Notes: generated from the letters alone by a model not told the origin. A stretch of DNA of 64,000 nucleotides from Myxococcota bacterium (GCA_023150805.1 JAKLKF010000012.1:1-64000); one strand, 5' to 3'. Positions 11,875 through 22,356 are shown, numbered from the stretch's first letter. Program-made: numbers and translations.

Positions 11875-14800
11875 ATGTCCCCCCCCTCCCCCCCGCCTCC
11901 GGGCACCGGCGCAGCGACGCCCACCGCCGCGACGCCCACCGCAGCGACGCCCACCGCAGCGACGCCCACCGCCGCGACGCCCACCGACCACCACCACATC
12001 CGCGTGGTCGGCGCGCGGGAGCACAACCTCAAGGACGTGAGCGTCGACCTGCCGCGCGACGCGCTGACCGTCATCACGGGCCTGTCGGGCTCGGGCAAGT
12101 CCTCCCTGGCCTTCGACACCATCTACCAGGAGGGGCAGCGGCGCTTCATGGAGTCGCTCTCCGCCTACGCCCGGCAGTTCCTGGGCCAGCTGGAGAAGCC
12201 GCGCGTGGAGCGGGTCGACGGCCTGTCGCCGACCCTGTGCATCGACCAGAAGACGGTCAACCGCAACCCGCGCAGCACGGTCGGCACGGTCACCGAGATC
12301 AGCGACCACCTGCGCCTGCTGATGGCCCGCCTGGGCACGCCGCGCTGCACGACCTGCGGCCGGGAGATCGCCACCCTCTCGCCCGGCCAGATCGCCGACG
12401 CGGTGCTGCGCGAGGCGCCCGGCGCGCGCCTGCACGTGATGGGCCCGGTGGTCCAGGACCGCAAGGGCGAGTACCGCAAGGAGCTGCGCGACGCCCTGGC
12501 CCAGGGCTACCTCCGGGCGCGGATCGACGGCGTGATGCGCCGCCTGGACGAGGAGCTGGAGCAGATCCAGCTCGCCCGCTACGAGAAGCACAGCATCGAG
12601 CTGGTCGTCGACCGCCTGCGGGCCTCGACCGAGCTGCGCCCGCGCCTGGTCGAGGCGATCTCCGCCGGCCTGAAGCTGGGCCGCGGCGTCGTGACCCTGC
12701 TGGTCGAGGGCGACGACGGCGGCGAGCAGCACCGCGCCTGGTCGAGCGAGCGGGCCTGCCCCGACCACCCCGACGTCTCCATCCCCGAGATGGAGCCGCG
12801 GCTGTTCAGCTTCAACGCGCCCCAGGGCGCCTGCCCGAGCTGCAACGGCCTGGGCTGGCTGGAGGACTTCGACCTGGGCCTGCTGGTCGACCCGGACCTG
12901 CCCTACGACCAGGCCTTCCTGCCCCTGCCGGCGGACGACAGCCGCCTGCCCTTCAGCAGCCTGTCGCGGCCGCTGCTGCGCGAGCTGGGCGCGGCCCTCG
13001 GGGTCGAGGGCCGCCCGCGCTGGCGCGAGCTGACGGCGGACCAGGCCCGCATCCTGCTGATGGGCAGCGACAAGGGCGACCCGACCCTGCGCTTCACCGT
13101 CACGCGGGAGGAAGGCGACCGGAAGAGCACCAGCACCCGCACCTGGCTGGGCCTGCTGGCCAGCGTGCAGCACTGCTGGCACTTCAGCCGGCTCCAGCGC
13201 CTGGAGGCCTTCCGGCGCCGGGTCGACTGCCCGGCCTGCGGGGGGGAGCGGCTGAACCCGCTGGCGCGCGCCGTCACCTTCCGCGGCCGCACGATCACCG
13301 GGCTCTCGGCGCTGTCCGTCGACCACGCCCGCGCCTTCTTCGCCGAGCTGGAGCTGGCCGGCAGCGAGGAGCAGGTCGGGCGGCCCATCGTCCAGGAGCT
13401 GCGCGCCCGCCTGGACTTCCTGCACAAGGTCGGCCTGGGCTACCTGTCGCTGGACCGGGGCGCCGGCACGCTCTCGGGCGGCGAGGCGCAGCGCATCCGC
13501 CTGGCCAGCCAGGTCGGGGCCGGCCTGCAGGGGGTCACCTACGTCCTGGACGAGCCCAGCATCGGCCTGCACCCCCGGGACCAGGGCCGGCTGCTGACCG
13601 CCCTGGAGGAGCTGCGCGACAAGGGCAACACCGTCCTGGTGGTCGAGCACGACGCCATGACCATGGCCCGCGCCGACCACCTCCTGGAGATCGGCCCCGG
13701 CGCCGGGCGACAGGGGGGCCGGGTGATCGCCCAGGGCACGCCGCGCCAGTTCGCCCGCAGCGACGCGCTGACCGCCCGCTACCTGCGCGGCCAGGACCGG
13801 ATCCGCCTGCCGGAGCGACGCCGGTCGGGCTCCGGCGACCTGGTGGTGCGCGGCGCGCGGGCCAACAACCTCAAGGGCATCGACGCGCCCTTCAAGCTCG
13901 GCGCCTTCAACGTCTGCACGGGGGTCTCGGGCTCGGGCAAGTCCAGCCTGGTGCTGGAGATCCTGGCCGAGGCTGCCCACAGGCGGCTGACCGGGTCGGG
14001 CGAGCCGGGGGCCCACGACGGCATCGACGGCCTGGAGAAGCTCGACAAGGTCGTCTTCATCGACCAGAGCCCCATCGGCCGCACCCCGCGCAGCAACCCC
14101 GCCACCTACACCGACGCCTTCGACCCGATCCGGGACCTGTTCGCCAGGCTGCCCGAGAGCCGCGCCCGCGGCTGGACCAAGAGCCGCTTCAGCTTCAACG
14201 TGATGAGCGACAAGGGCGGCGGCCGCTGCGAGGAGTGCCAAGGCGCGGGGGTCAAGACCATCGAGATGCAGTTCCTGGCCGACGTGGAGGTCCCTTGCGA
14301 GGCCTGCGGCGGCCGGCGCTTCAACGCCGAGACGCTGGAGGTGCGCTACCGCGGCCACACCATCGCCGAGGTGCTGGACCTCTCCGTGGAAGAGGCGGCC
14401 CGCTTCTTCCGCAACCACCGGAAGGTGCGGGGGATCCTGGACACGATGGTCCAGGTCGGCCTGGGCTACGTGCACCTGGGCCAGCCCAGCACCACGGTCT
14501 CCGGCGGTGAGGCCCAGCGCATCAAGCTGGCCAGCGAGCTGCACAAGAAGGCGACCGGCGCCACGCTCTACATCCTGGACGAGCCGACGACCGGCCTGCA
14601 CATGGCCGACGTCGACCGCCTGCTCCAGGCGCTCGAGGCGCTGGTCGAGGCCGGCAACACCGTGGTCGTGATCGAGCACGACGTCGACGTGATCAAGCGG
14701 GCCGACCACCTGGTCGACCTGGGGCCCGAGGGGGGCGAGGCCGGAGGCCACCTGGTCGCCGCCGGTCCCCCCGAGGCGCTGGTGCACATGGACAGCCCGA

Positions 14801-17775
14801 CCGGGCGCCTGCTGCGCGAGGTGCTCGCGCGCGAGGCCGAGCTGGACGCGGCCGAGGCCGGCGGCCCCGGGATGGTGGCCGAGGCGGGTGGCATCTACGA
14901 CTTCCACCCCCCGCGGCGCCGCGGCCCGGGCGGCGACCATGGGCAACAGATCCACCTCTCCGGCGTGCGCACCCACAACCTGCGCGGCGTCGACCTGGTC
15001 CTGCCCCACGGCCAGATGACGGTGATCACCGGCCCCTCGGGCTCCGGGAAGACCAGCCTGGCCTTCGACACCCTCTTCGCCGAGGGCCAGCGCCGCTACG
15101 TCGAGGCGCTGTCCACCTACGCCCGCCGCTTCCTGGGCCGCATGGAGAAGCCCCCGCTGGACAAGGCCGAGGGGCTGGCGCCGGCCATCGCCATCGACCA
15201 GCGCAACGCCGGCCACAACCCGCGCAGCACGGTCGCCACCGTGACCGAGCTGTACGACGCCTTGCGGCTGTTGTACGCCCGGATCGGACACCCGCACTGT
15301 GGCCGCTGCGCCCGCCCGGTCCAGGCCTGGTCGCCCAGCCACGTCGCCCGCCAGCTCCAGGCCCAGGACCCCGGCGCCGGCTGGCTGCTCGCCCCCCTGC
15401 CCCCGGGCACACACGCCGGCGACCTCCGGGCCGAGGGCTTCACCCGCTGGTGGGACCCCACGGCGCCTGCGGGGCAGGCCGAGCGCGAGCTGGAGGGCAT
15501 GGCCGCCGACGCCGTCGTGCCCGGCTGGCTGGTGATCGACCGCCTGGACCCGGCGCGCACCGACCGGCAGCGCCTGGCCGAGGGCGTCGCCACCGCCTAC
15601 GGCTGGGGCGGCGACCGCTGCACCTGGATCCCGCGAGGGGGCGCCCGCCAGTCCTACTCCCGGGCCGCGGAGTGCGAGGTGCACGGCAGCGTGTTGCAGG
15701 AGGAGCTGCAGCCGCGGGCCTTCTCCTTCAACAACCACGCCGGCGCCTGCCCGACCTGCGACGGCCTGGGCCGCGTCACCACCATCGATCCCGACCTGCT
15801 GCTGGTCCACCCGGACAAGCCCCTGCTGGAGGCGCTGGACGGGCGGATCAAGGTCGGGCTGTTCCGCAGCACCCGCAACCGGACCCTGGCCAAGGCGGTG
15901 TTCAAGCACCACGGCGTCGCCTGGACCGCCGCGGTCCAGGACTGGCCGCCCGCCCTGCGCCGCGCCCTGCTGTACGGGATGGAGCAGGACCTCGGCATCA
16001 AGTGGAGCCGCTCCTGGGGCGAGAGCCGCACCCGGGTCGAGGAGTCCCGGCGCTGGCCCGGCATGATCGCCATCATCAACGGCTGGAACGCCCAGACCGA
16101 GTGGCTGCGGCGCGAGGCGACCTGCCCCTCCTGCGAGGGGGGGCGCGTGCGCCGGGAGCACCTCTTCGTCACCATCGGCGCGGACCGGGTGGACGGCGGC
16201 GCGCCCCTGGCCCAGGACGGCGCCCGGCCGCCGGGCTTCTCCATCGCCGCCGCCACGGCCATGACCGTGCAGCAGGCGCGGTCCTTCTGGTCCGGCCTGG
16301 CTCTGGACCCCACCGAGGCGACCATCGCCGAGCAGGCGGTGGGCGAGCTGCTGGCGAAGCTCGGCTTCCTCGACGACGTGGGCCTGGGCTACCTCACCCT
16401 GGACCGCGCGGCGGACACCCTCTCCGGCGGAGAGGCGCAGCGCATCCGCCTGGCCACCCAGCTCGGCGCCCGGCTGACGGGCACCATCTACGTGCTGGAC
16501 GAGCCGACCATCGGCCTGCACCCCCGCGACACGGAGAAGCTGCTCGGCACCTTGCAGGGCCTGCGCGACCTGGGCAACACCCTGGTGGTGGTCGAGCACG
16601 ACCCCGAGGTGATGAAGGCCGCCGACCACCTGGTCGACATGGGACCGGCGGCCGGAGAGCACGGCGGGCGCATCGTCGCGCAGGGCAGCCCCGCCCAGGT
16701 CGCCCGAGACGCCGGCACGGCCACGGCGGACTTCCTGTCCGGGCGGCGGCGGATCGCTGTGCCCGACCGGCGGCGCGAGCCGAAGGGGTGGTTCGAGCCG
16801 CCGCCCGTCACCCGCAACAACCTCGACCGCGTGCGGGTCAAGCTGCCCCGCGCCGCGCTCACCGTGCTCACCGGCGTGTCGGGCTCGGGCAAGAGCACGC
16901 TCTTGATGGACGCCGTCGGCCCCTGGCTGGAGGGCGAGATCGAGGCCGCCCGCAAGGCGCGCCGCAAGGGCTGGCCCGCCCGCCTGGTCGTCGTCGACCA
17001 GAAGCCCATCGGCCGCACGCCGCGCTCCTGCCCCGCGACCTACGCCGAGGTCCTCGACCCGCTGCGCCAGCTCTACGCCCAGACGCCCCACGCGCGGACC
17101 CACGGCTGGAAGGCCGGCATGTTCTCCTTCAACGCCAAGGAGGGGCGCTGCCCCCACTGCGAGGGGCGAGGCGCGGTCCTGGTCGAGATGCACTTCCTCT
17201 CGGACGTCTGGGTGCCCTGTGAGCACTGCGGCGGGCGCCGCTACCAGGACCGGGTGCTCGACGCGAAGTGGAAGGGCCTGTCCATCGCCGACGTGCTCCA
17301 GCTCCCGGTCGAAGAGGCGGCGCCGCTGTTCTCGCACCAACGCGCAGTGAAGCGCCGCCTGGACGCCCTGGTCGACGTGGGCCTGGGCTACCTGCGCCTG
17401 GGCCAGCCGGGCAACACGCTCTCCGGCGGCGAGAGCCAGCGGCTCAAGCTGGCCAGCGAGCTGGCCGCGCCCGCCGGCAAGCGGGGCGAGGTGGCAGAGT
17501 GCGTCTACCTGCTGGACGAGCCGACCACCGGCCTGCACTGGACCGACGTCGAGAAGCTGCTGCACGTGCTGCACCGGCTGGTCGACCAGGGACACACCGT
17601 GCTGGTGATCGAGCACCACCTGGACGTGATCCGCAACGCCGACCACGTCATCGACATGGGGCCCGAGGGCGGCGCGGGGGGCGGGAGGGTGGTGGCCGCC
17701 GGCACGCCGGAGGCGCTGGTCCAGGGCGCGAAGAAGACGGGGAGCTGGACCGGGCGGGCGCTGGCGCGGAGCTGA
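11875..17775 (+). CDS. uvrA: Double-length excinuclease ABC subunit A (two UvrA copies fused)
   Basis: Four Walker A motifs (GLSGSGKSS, GVSGSGKSS, GPSGSGKTS, GVSGSGKST), four signature motifs (LSGGEAQR, VSGGEAQR, LSGGEAQR, LSGGESQR) and duplicated CxxC modules in one 1966-codon ORF. Confidence 0.95.
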   Translation: MSPPSPPPPGTGAATPTAATPTAATPTAATPTAATPTDHHHIRVVGAREHNLKDVSVDLPRDALTVITGLSGSGKSSLAFDTIYQEGQRRFMESLSAYARQFLGQLEKPRVERVDGLSPTLCIDQKTVNRNPRSTVGTVTEISDHLRLLMARLGTPRCTTCGREIATLSPGQIADAVLREAPGARLHVMGPVVQDRKGEYRKELRDALAQGYLRARIDGVMRRLDEELEQIQLARYEKHSIELVVDRLRASTELRPRLVEAISAGLKLGRGVVTLLVEGDDGGEQHRAWSSERACPDHPDVSIPEMEPRLFSFNAPQGACPSCNGLGWLEDFDLGLLVDPDLPYDQAFLPLPADDSRLPFSSLSRPLLRELGAALGVEGRPRWRELTADQARILLMGSDKGDPTLRFTVTREEGDRKSTSTRTWLGLLASVQHCWHFSRLQRLEAFRRRVDCPACGGERLNPLARAVTFRGRTITGLSALSVDHARAFFAELELAGSEEQVGRPIVQELRARLDFLHKVGLGYLSLDRGAGTLSGGEAQRIRLASQVGAGLQGVTYVLDEPSIGLHPRDQGRLLTALEELRDKGNTVLVVEHDAMTMARADHLLEIGPGAGRQGGRVIAQGTPRQFARSDALTARYLRGQDRIRLPERRRSGSGDLVVRGARANNLKGIDAPFKLGAFNVCTGVSGSGKSSLVLEILAEAAHRRLTGSGEPGAHDGIDGLEKLDKVVFIDQSPIGRTPRSNPATYTDAFDPIRDLFARLPESRARGWTKSRFSFNVMSDKGGGRCEECQGAGVKTIEMQFLADVEVPCEACGGRRFNAETLEVRYRGHTIAEVLDLSVEEAARFFRNHRKVRGILDTMVQVGLGYVHLGQPSTTVSGGEAQRIKLASELHKKATGATLYILDEPTTGLHMADVDRLLQALEALVEAGNTVVVIEHDVDVIKRADHLVDLGPEGGEAGGHLVAAGPPEALVHMDSPTGRLLREVLAREAELDAAEAGGPGMVAEAGGIYDFHPPRRRGPGGDHGQQIHLSGVRTHNLRGVDLVLPHGQMTVITGPSGSGKTSLAFDTLFAEGQRRYVEALSTYARRFLGRMEKPPLDKAEGLAPAIAIDQRNAGHNPRSTVATVTELYDALRLLYARIGHPHCGRCARPVQAWSPSHVARQLQAQDPGAGWLLAPLPPGTHAGDLRAEGFTRWWDPTAPAGQAERELEGMAADAVVPGWLVIDRLDPARTDRQRLAEGVATAYGWGGDRCTWIPRGGARQSYSRAAECEVHGSVLQEELQPRAFSFNNHAGACPTCDGLGRVTTIDPDLLLVHPDKPLLEALDGRIKVGLFRSTRNRTLAKAVFKHHGVAWTAAVQDWPPALRRALLYGMEQDLGIKWSRSWGESRTRVEESRRWPGMIAIINGWNAQTEWLRREATCPSCEGGRVRREHLFVTIGADRVDGGAPLAQDGARPPGFSIAAATAMTVQQARSFWSGLALDPTEATIAEQAVGELLAKLGFLDDVGLGYLTLDRAADTLSGGEAQRIRLATQLGARLTGTIYVLDEPTIGLHPRDTEKLLGTLQGLRDLGNTLVVVEHDPEVMKAADHLVDMGPAAGEHGGRIVAQGSPAQVARDAGTATADFLSGRRRIAVPDRRREPKGWFEPPPVTRNNLDRVRVKLPRAALTVLTGVSGSGKSTLLMDAVGPWLEGEIEAARKARRKGWPARLVVVDQKPIGRTPRSCPATYAEVLDPLRQLYAQTPHARTHGWKAGMFSFNAKEGRCPHCEGRGAVLVEMHFLSDVWVPCEHCGGRRYQDRVLDAKWKGLSIADVLQLPVEEAAPLFSHQRAVKRRLDALVDVGLGYLRLGQPGNTLSGGESQRLKLASELAAPAGKRGEVAECVYLLDEPTTGLHWTDVEKLLHVLHRLVDQGHTVLVIEHHLDVIRNADHVIDMGPEGGAGGGRVVAAGTPEALVQGAKKTGSWTGRALARS
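11911..11985 (+). repeat. 5 x 15-nt tandem repeat encoding (AATPT)5 in the UvrA N-terminus
   Basis: GC[A/C]GCGACGCCCACC repeated five times in frame. Confidence 0.95.
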
Positions 17776-17788
17776 GGATCGCCCCGCC

Positions 17789-19435
17789 CTAGGGCAACTC
17801 GGCAGCGGGGATCTCCGGGGGGCGTCCGAGCGTCGCTCGCGCCTGCTGCAGCAGCGCGGCGTACTCCCCCTCCTCTGGCGCCGCGGCCACCGCGCGCGCG
17901 AAGGCGTCCAGGGCCTCCTCCCCCATCCCCTGGGACCACCTCACGCGGCCGGTGAACGCCTGGGCCTCCGCGAAGTGGTCAGACTCCGGCGGGATCGCCG
18001 CCCAGGTCGCCAGGGCGGCGTCGAAGCGCTCGACGGTCGCCTGGCAGTGCCCCAGGGCCAGCCGGACCTGGTCGAGCGCCGGGTGTCCCAGGCGCAGCGC
18101 CGCCTCGTAGGCGGGGATGGCCTCGGCCTCGCGGCCCGCCTCGTCCAGGCTCTGGGCCATGAGGAAGTGCGACTGGGGGTGCTGGGGATGCCGCTGGAGC
18201 TGCAGCTCCCAGAGCTTGAGGGGGTGGCTCCAGGCCTCGGCGTAGCCGAAGGTCACCACCCCCAAGGTGCCGAGCCAGGCGACCAGGAGCGAGGCGGTCG
18301 CCCGGCGACGGCGCTGCAGGCCCAGGGCCGCGACGACCGCGAACAACCCGGCGAAGGGCACCGTGGCGACCAGGGAGTTCCGGTCCGCCACCAGGTTGGG
18401 GCTCGACTGGAACACGCCGCTGACCGGGGAGAGGAGCAGGGCATACAGCAGGGGCACCGCCGCGAGCCGCCAGCGCCTGCGCAGCAGGAGGCCCAGGGTT
18501 CCCAGCGCGCCCGCCAGGGCGATGGCGAGGGCGGGCAGGTGCTCGCCCGGGCGGATCGGCAGGAGCAGCGGCTGGATGGGGGTCAGCACAACGGGGAGGA
18601 GCGTCTGGAAGGCGTAGTAGCGCAGGCCCTCGGCGATGACCGCGGCGCGGGCGCCGGGACCATGCGCGTCGAGGGAGAGCGCCGCCCCTCCGTCGACCTG
18701 GGAGCTGCCCGCCACCGCGGCAATCACGAGGCCCACGGCGAGCCAGGGGAGCTTCTCCGCCAGCAGGCGACCGAGTCGCTCCCTCGGCCAGCGCTGCAAC
18801 ACCATCAGGTCGAGCACCAGCAGCGCCACCCCGAAGGTCATGGCGTGAGGCTTGGACAGCATCGAGGCCACGGTCAGCGAGAGGGCGCCAGCCAGGCGCC
18901 AGCGCCGGCCCGCGGGCGCGAGCCCGGGAGCATGGGCGCGCACATACAGGAGGACGGCCGGGAAGAGGAGGGCGGTGCACAGCACGTCCCGTCGCTCCGT
19001 GATCCACACCACGGACTCGACCCGCAGCGGGTGCAGCCCCCAGAACAGGGCGCCCGCCAGGGCCGCCCACCGGCGGGTGGTGGCGTCGACGGCCTCCAGG
19101 ATGCGGGACAGGATCGTGTCCAGCAGGGCCCACAGCCCCACGACCGAGACCATGTGGAGCGCCACGTTCAGCGCGTGGTAGCCCCGCGGATCCATGCCAC
19201 CCAGCACGTGGTTGAGCCCCAGGGACATCCAGGCCAGCGGGATCCACAGCCCGCTCCTGTCCGTCCACATCCAGCGAAGCTGCTCCCGACCGAGGCCCCG
19301 GAAGTGGGGGTTGTCCAGGAAGTTGATGTTGTCGTCCCAGTTCAGCCACTCGCCCTGGAGCGCCGGGGCGAAGGCCACCAGGACCAGGCAGGCTCCCCAC
19401 AGCGGGATGACGGCGCGGAGACGAGCAGGCTGCAT
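17789..19435 (-). CDS. TMTC/O-mannosyltransferase-like membrane protein with C-terminal TPR
   Basis: ALQGEWLNWDDNINFLDNPHFRG...LFWGLHPLRVESVVWITERRDVL...; TPR-like C-terminus. Confidence 0.82.
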   Translation of the reverse strand: MQPARLRAVIPLWGACLVLVAFAPALQGEWLNWDDNINFLDNPHFRGLGREQLRWMWTDRSGLWIPLAWMSLGLNHVLGGMDPRGYHALNVALHMVSVVGLWALLDTILSRILEAVDATTRRWAALAGALFWGLHPLRVESVVWITERRDVLCTALLFPAVLLYVRAHAPGLAPAGRRWRLAGALSLTVASMLSKPHAMTFGVALLVLDLMVLQRWPRERLGRLLAEKLPWLAVGLVIAAVAGSSQVDGGAALSLDAHGPGARAAVIAEGLRYYAFQTLLPVVLTPIQPLLLPIRPGEHLPALAIALAGALGTLGLLLRRRWRLAAVPLLYALLLSPVSGVFQSSPNLVADRNSLVATVPFAGLFAVVAALGLQRRRRATASLLVAWLGTLGVVTFGYAEAWSHPLKLWELQLQRHPQHPQSHFLMAQSLDEAGREAEAIPAYEAALRLGHPALDQVRLALGHCQATVERFDAALATWAAIPPESDHFAEAQAFTGRVRWSQGMGEEALDAFARAVAAAPEEGEYAALLQQARATLGRPPEIPAAELP

Positions 19436-19764
19436 GGGAGCAGGACCCTCTGCGGGGAGGTGGTACCCGGACCGGTCTCGGGCCGCCAGCGGGCCGCGCT
19501 CCGCGGTGGACGACCCGGAGGCAGGCCTGGACGCCAAGCGGTGCTACCCTCGCGCGTCGCCGGCGAGCGGCACACCGGACCGACCCCTGGGCGCCTGGAG
19601 AGGTCGGGCGGCCCGATCCCCCCGGCACGAGGTGCTCCCTGCCTCCCTCCCCCACCGGGCCGCGTGAGCTCGCGGTCGCCGCCCTCCTCACCACCGCAGC
19701 GGCGGCTGCCTTCACCTGGCCGGTCCTGGCCAGCGGGGATCGCTGGGGGGGCGCCGACTGGGAC

Positions 19765-21381
19765 ATGCACCAGCTCTACTGGGGCTTCGCGCGCTGGGCC
19801 CTCGTCGACCGGGGGGAGCTGCCCCTCTGGAACCCCTACATGTGCGGGGGCACCGCGGGCCTGGCCCACCCGGAGTCGCCGGTCGGCAACCCGTTGTTCC
19901 CGGTCCTGCTCGTCACCGGCACGGTGCGGGGGCTCAAGCTGCTGACCTGGGCCCACGCCGCCCTCGCCGGCTTCGGCGCCTGGCTGCTGGGCCGCCGCCT
20001 GGGCTGCGGGCCGGTCGCGGCCTACGTCCCCGCCGCTGCCTACGGGCTGTCCTCGGCCTACGCCCTGCACCTGGCGACCGGGCACTCCACCTGGATGGCC
20101 ATGGCCTTCCTGCCGCTGGCCCTGGCCGGCCTGCACGCGGGCTTCCTCCGCCCACCGATGGGGCTCCTCGCGGGCGCCGCCGCGGCCCTGGTCCTGTTCA
20201 CGGGCAACCCCAACCTGTTCGCCTGGCTCTTCTTCGTCGCGGGCACCTGGGCCACCGTCGAGGCCCTGCGCACAAGGAGCGCCCGCCCGCTGGCGGCCCT
20301 GGCGGTGATGGTCGGCAGCGCCGTCGGCCTGGCGGCCGTGAAGCTGGTGCCGATGATCGCCTTCCTGGGCGAGGTGACCTCCAAGGAGATGGCGGACACC
20401 TCGTCGGGCGACCTCCGGATGCTGGGCAACGCCCTGCTCGGACGGGACCAGCGCCTGCTGGCACACCTGGACAGCGGGCTGCACTGGGCCTTCTGGGAGT
20501 ACGGCGCCTACGTGGGGCCGGTCATCCCCCTGGCCGCCCTGGCCTATGGCCTGACCCGACCGCGGCGCGCCTGGCCCCTCCTCGTCGTCGCAGGGGCCTG
20601 CCTGTGGGTGGCGCTCGGCCACGGCTACGGCGCCTGGGACCTGCTCGCCCGTGTCCCCGGCTTCACGGACCTGCGCGTGCCGTCCCGCGTGCTCGCCTTC
20701 GTGCCCCTCCTGCTGGGGACGCTCGCGGGCCTGCTGCTGACGGAGCACGGCCACCGCCTCCCGCGCGGGGTCGAGGTCGCCCTGGTGGCCGCGATCGCGC
20801 TGGACCTGGGCAGCGTGGGTCGCGTCTCGCTCCACGACGCCTTCCCCCTCCCGGCCCGGTCACCGCCGGGCGGTGACTTCATCCAGGTCCAGGGCAGGAC
20901 CGAGTTCCAGCGTGCCTTCGATCCGACCACCCTCCGCCCGGTCTCCGCCTTCTCCGAGATGTACCCGGCCTTCCTGGCCAACCGCGGCACGGTCGACTGC
21001 TACGGGCGGGTCCGGCTGCCGGTCGCCGCGGTGCCGGCGATCGACGCCGAGGGTCGGCCGAACCCGGCCTGGCGGGGCGAGGCCTGGCTGCCCCACGGCG
21101 GGCAGGCCTCGCTGGTCGAGGTGGGTGGCCAGCGGCTGGTGGCCGAGCTGCAGCCCCTCGCCGCCGGCGGCCTGGTCTTCAACCAGAACTGGGCGCCAGG
21201 CTGGGACGCCGCAGACGGGCGGCCCGTGCACGACGCCGGGGGCCTGCTCGCCGTCGCGGTGGGGCCCGAGGACCGCCGGGTCGAGCTCGTGTACACGCAG
21301 CCCGGCCTGGCCGCGGGCGCCGCGACCAGCGTGGCGACGCTCCTGGCCGTCCTCCTGGTGATCCTGCGCCGGAGGACCTGA
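19765..21381 (+). CDS. YfhO-like polytopic membrane protein; true start upstream of 19765
   Basis: MHQLYWGFARWALVDRGELPLWNPYMCGGTAGLAHPESPVGNPLFP...; the same frame upstream reads RELAVAALLTTAAAAAFTWPVLASGDRWGGADWD, i.e. an expected first TM segment. Confidence 0.75.
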   Translation: MHQLYWGFARWALVDRGELPLWNPYMCGGTAGLAHPESPVGNPLFPVLLVTGTVRGLKLLTWAHAALAGFGAWLLGRRLGCGPVAAYVPAAAYGLSSAYALHLATGHSTWMAMAFLPLALAGLHAGFLRPPMGLLAGAAAALVLFTGNPNLFAWLFFVAGTWATVEALRTRSARPLAALAVMVGSAVGLAAVKLVPMIAFLGEVTSKEMADTSSGDLRMLGNALLGRDQRLLAHLDSGLHWAFWEYGAYVGPVIPLAALAYGLTRPRRAWPLLVVAGACLWVALGHGYGAWDLLARVPGFTDLRVPSRVLAFVPLLLGTLAGLLLTEHGHRLPRGVEVALVAAIALDLGSVGRVSLHDAFPLPARSPPGGDFIQVQGRTEFQRAFDPTTLRPVSAFSEMYPAFLANRGTVDCYGRVRLPVAAVPAIDAEGRPNPAWRGEAWLPHGGQASLVEVGGQRLVAELQPLAAGGLVFNQNWAPGWDAADGRPVHDAGGLLAVAVGPEDRRVELVYTQPGLAAGAATSVATLLAVLLVILRRRT

Positions 21382-21462
21382 GGTCGACCGGGCCGGCCCG
21401 CCCGCCGGACCTGGGGCCATCGTCCACCGGCTGGCCGGCGGCGGCGGCGCATGGGGAGCCGC

Positions 21463-22356
21463 TCAGGCATCGAGCTCGCGGGTGACCAGGGTCAGGACGG
21501 CGCTGGCCGAGCCCCCGTCCGGGGTGCCGTGGACCAGCTCGACCTGGACGAGGTCGCGCTCGGCGACCAGGTCGGCGATGGAGGCGAAGCCGTCGTCGGC
21601 GAAGGTGCGCGCCGGCGTGGGCTCGAGCTTCAGCTCCTCCAGGCGGTTGCGGCCCAGCTCGGTCAGGGTCTCGACGGCCTCGGCGAGCGCGGGCAGGGAG
21701 AGGTCGGGGCGGTCGGCCTTCTCCGGCCGCAGGGTCTGCCCGGCGAGGGCGCGCAGGCCGGCCGTGGAGACCCCCAGCACGGTGATGACCTCGACGATGC
21801 CGGCCATGTCCCGACGCCCGCTCCAGGCGATGCCGGGGATGGCGCGCGGGGCGATGCGCACGTCCACCACCTTGGCGTCGACCAGGCCGAAGCGCGGGAG
21901 CCAGCGGCGGGCGAGGTCGACCATGGCCTCGACCACGCGGGGGTGCGGGGCCTCGGCGATGCTGGTCTCCAGCCGACGCCGCCGGGACATCTCCAGGTGG
22001 AGGAAGTCGCGCAGGTAGGACTCGTGCGCGCCGGAGTCCAGCGCGCCGCTCTCCACCAGGATGTCGCCGACCCGCCGCCAGCCGCTGCGCTGCTCGCGGT
22101 GGAGCTGGTCCATGGCCTCGACCGTGGTGAAGCCGAGCGCGACCGCCATCTCGCCGAAGCGCAGGTCGCCGTGCTCGTGCACGGACTGGCGCTGGCAACG
22201 GCGGATCTGCTGGACCTGGGCCTCGGTCAGCACCCCGCGGGCCACCGCCAGCTCGCCCAGCAGCAGCCGTCCCTCGGACTGCTCGGCCAGGGCGGCACCA
22301 AGCTGGTCCTGGCGCACGACGCCGAGCTGGACCAGGAACTCGCCGTAGAAAGGCAT
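21463..22356 (-). CDS. Hypothetical protein: MshEN/GspE-N-like N-terminal repeats plus CheX-like C-terminal domain
   Basis: MPFYGEFLVQLGVVRQDQLGAALAEQ...LLLGELAVARGVLTEAQVQQ; C-terminal ...RDMAGIVEVITVLGVSTAGLRALAGQTL. Confidence 0.55.
   Translation of the reverse strand: MPFYGEFLVQLGVVRQDQLGAALAEQSEGRLLLGELAVARGVLTEAQVQQIRRCQRQSVHEHGDLRFGEMAVALGFTTVEAMDQLHREQRSGWRRVGDILVESGALDSGAHESYLRDFLHLEMSRRRRLETSIAEAPHPRVVEAMVDLARRWLPRFGLVDAKVVDVRIAPRAIPGIAWSGRRDMAGIVEVITVLGVSTAGLRALAGQTLRPEKADRPDLSLPALAEAVETLTELGRNRLEELKLEPTPARTFADDGFASIADLVAERDLVQVELVHGTPDGGSASAVLTLVTRELDA

Noticed and set aside
11629-17646. 2005-aa antisense ORF opposite uvrA, and similar giant antisense ORFs (5568-8777, 9050-10219)
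   Set aside because: High-GC codon usage opens antisense frames; translations are low-complexity (Val/Gly/Gln/His/Arg rich) with no motifs, whereas the sense frames encode clear UvrA, DnaE2 and an FAD-dependent oxidoreductase.
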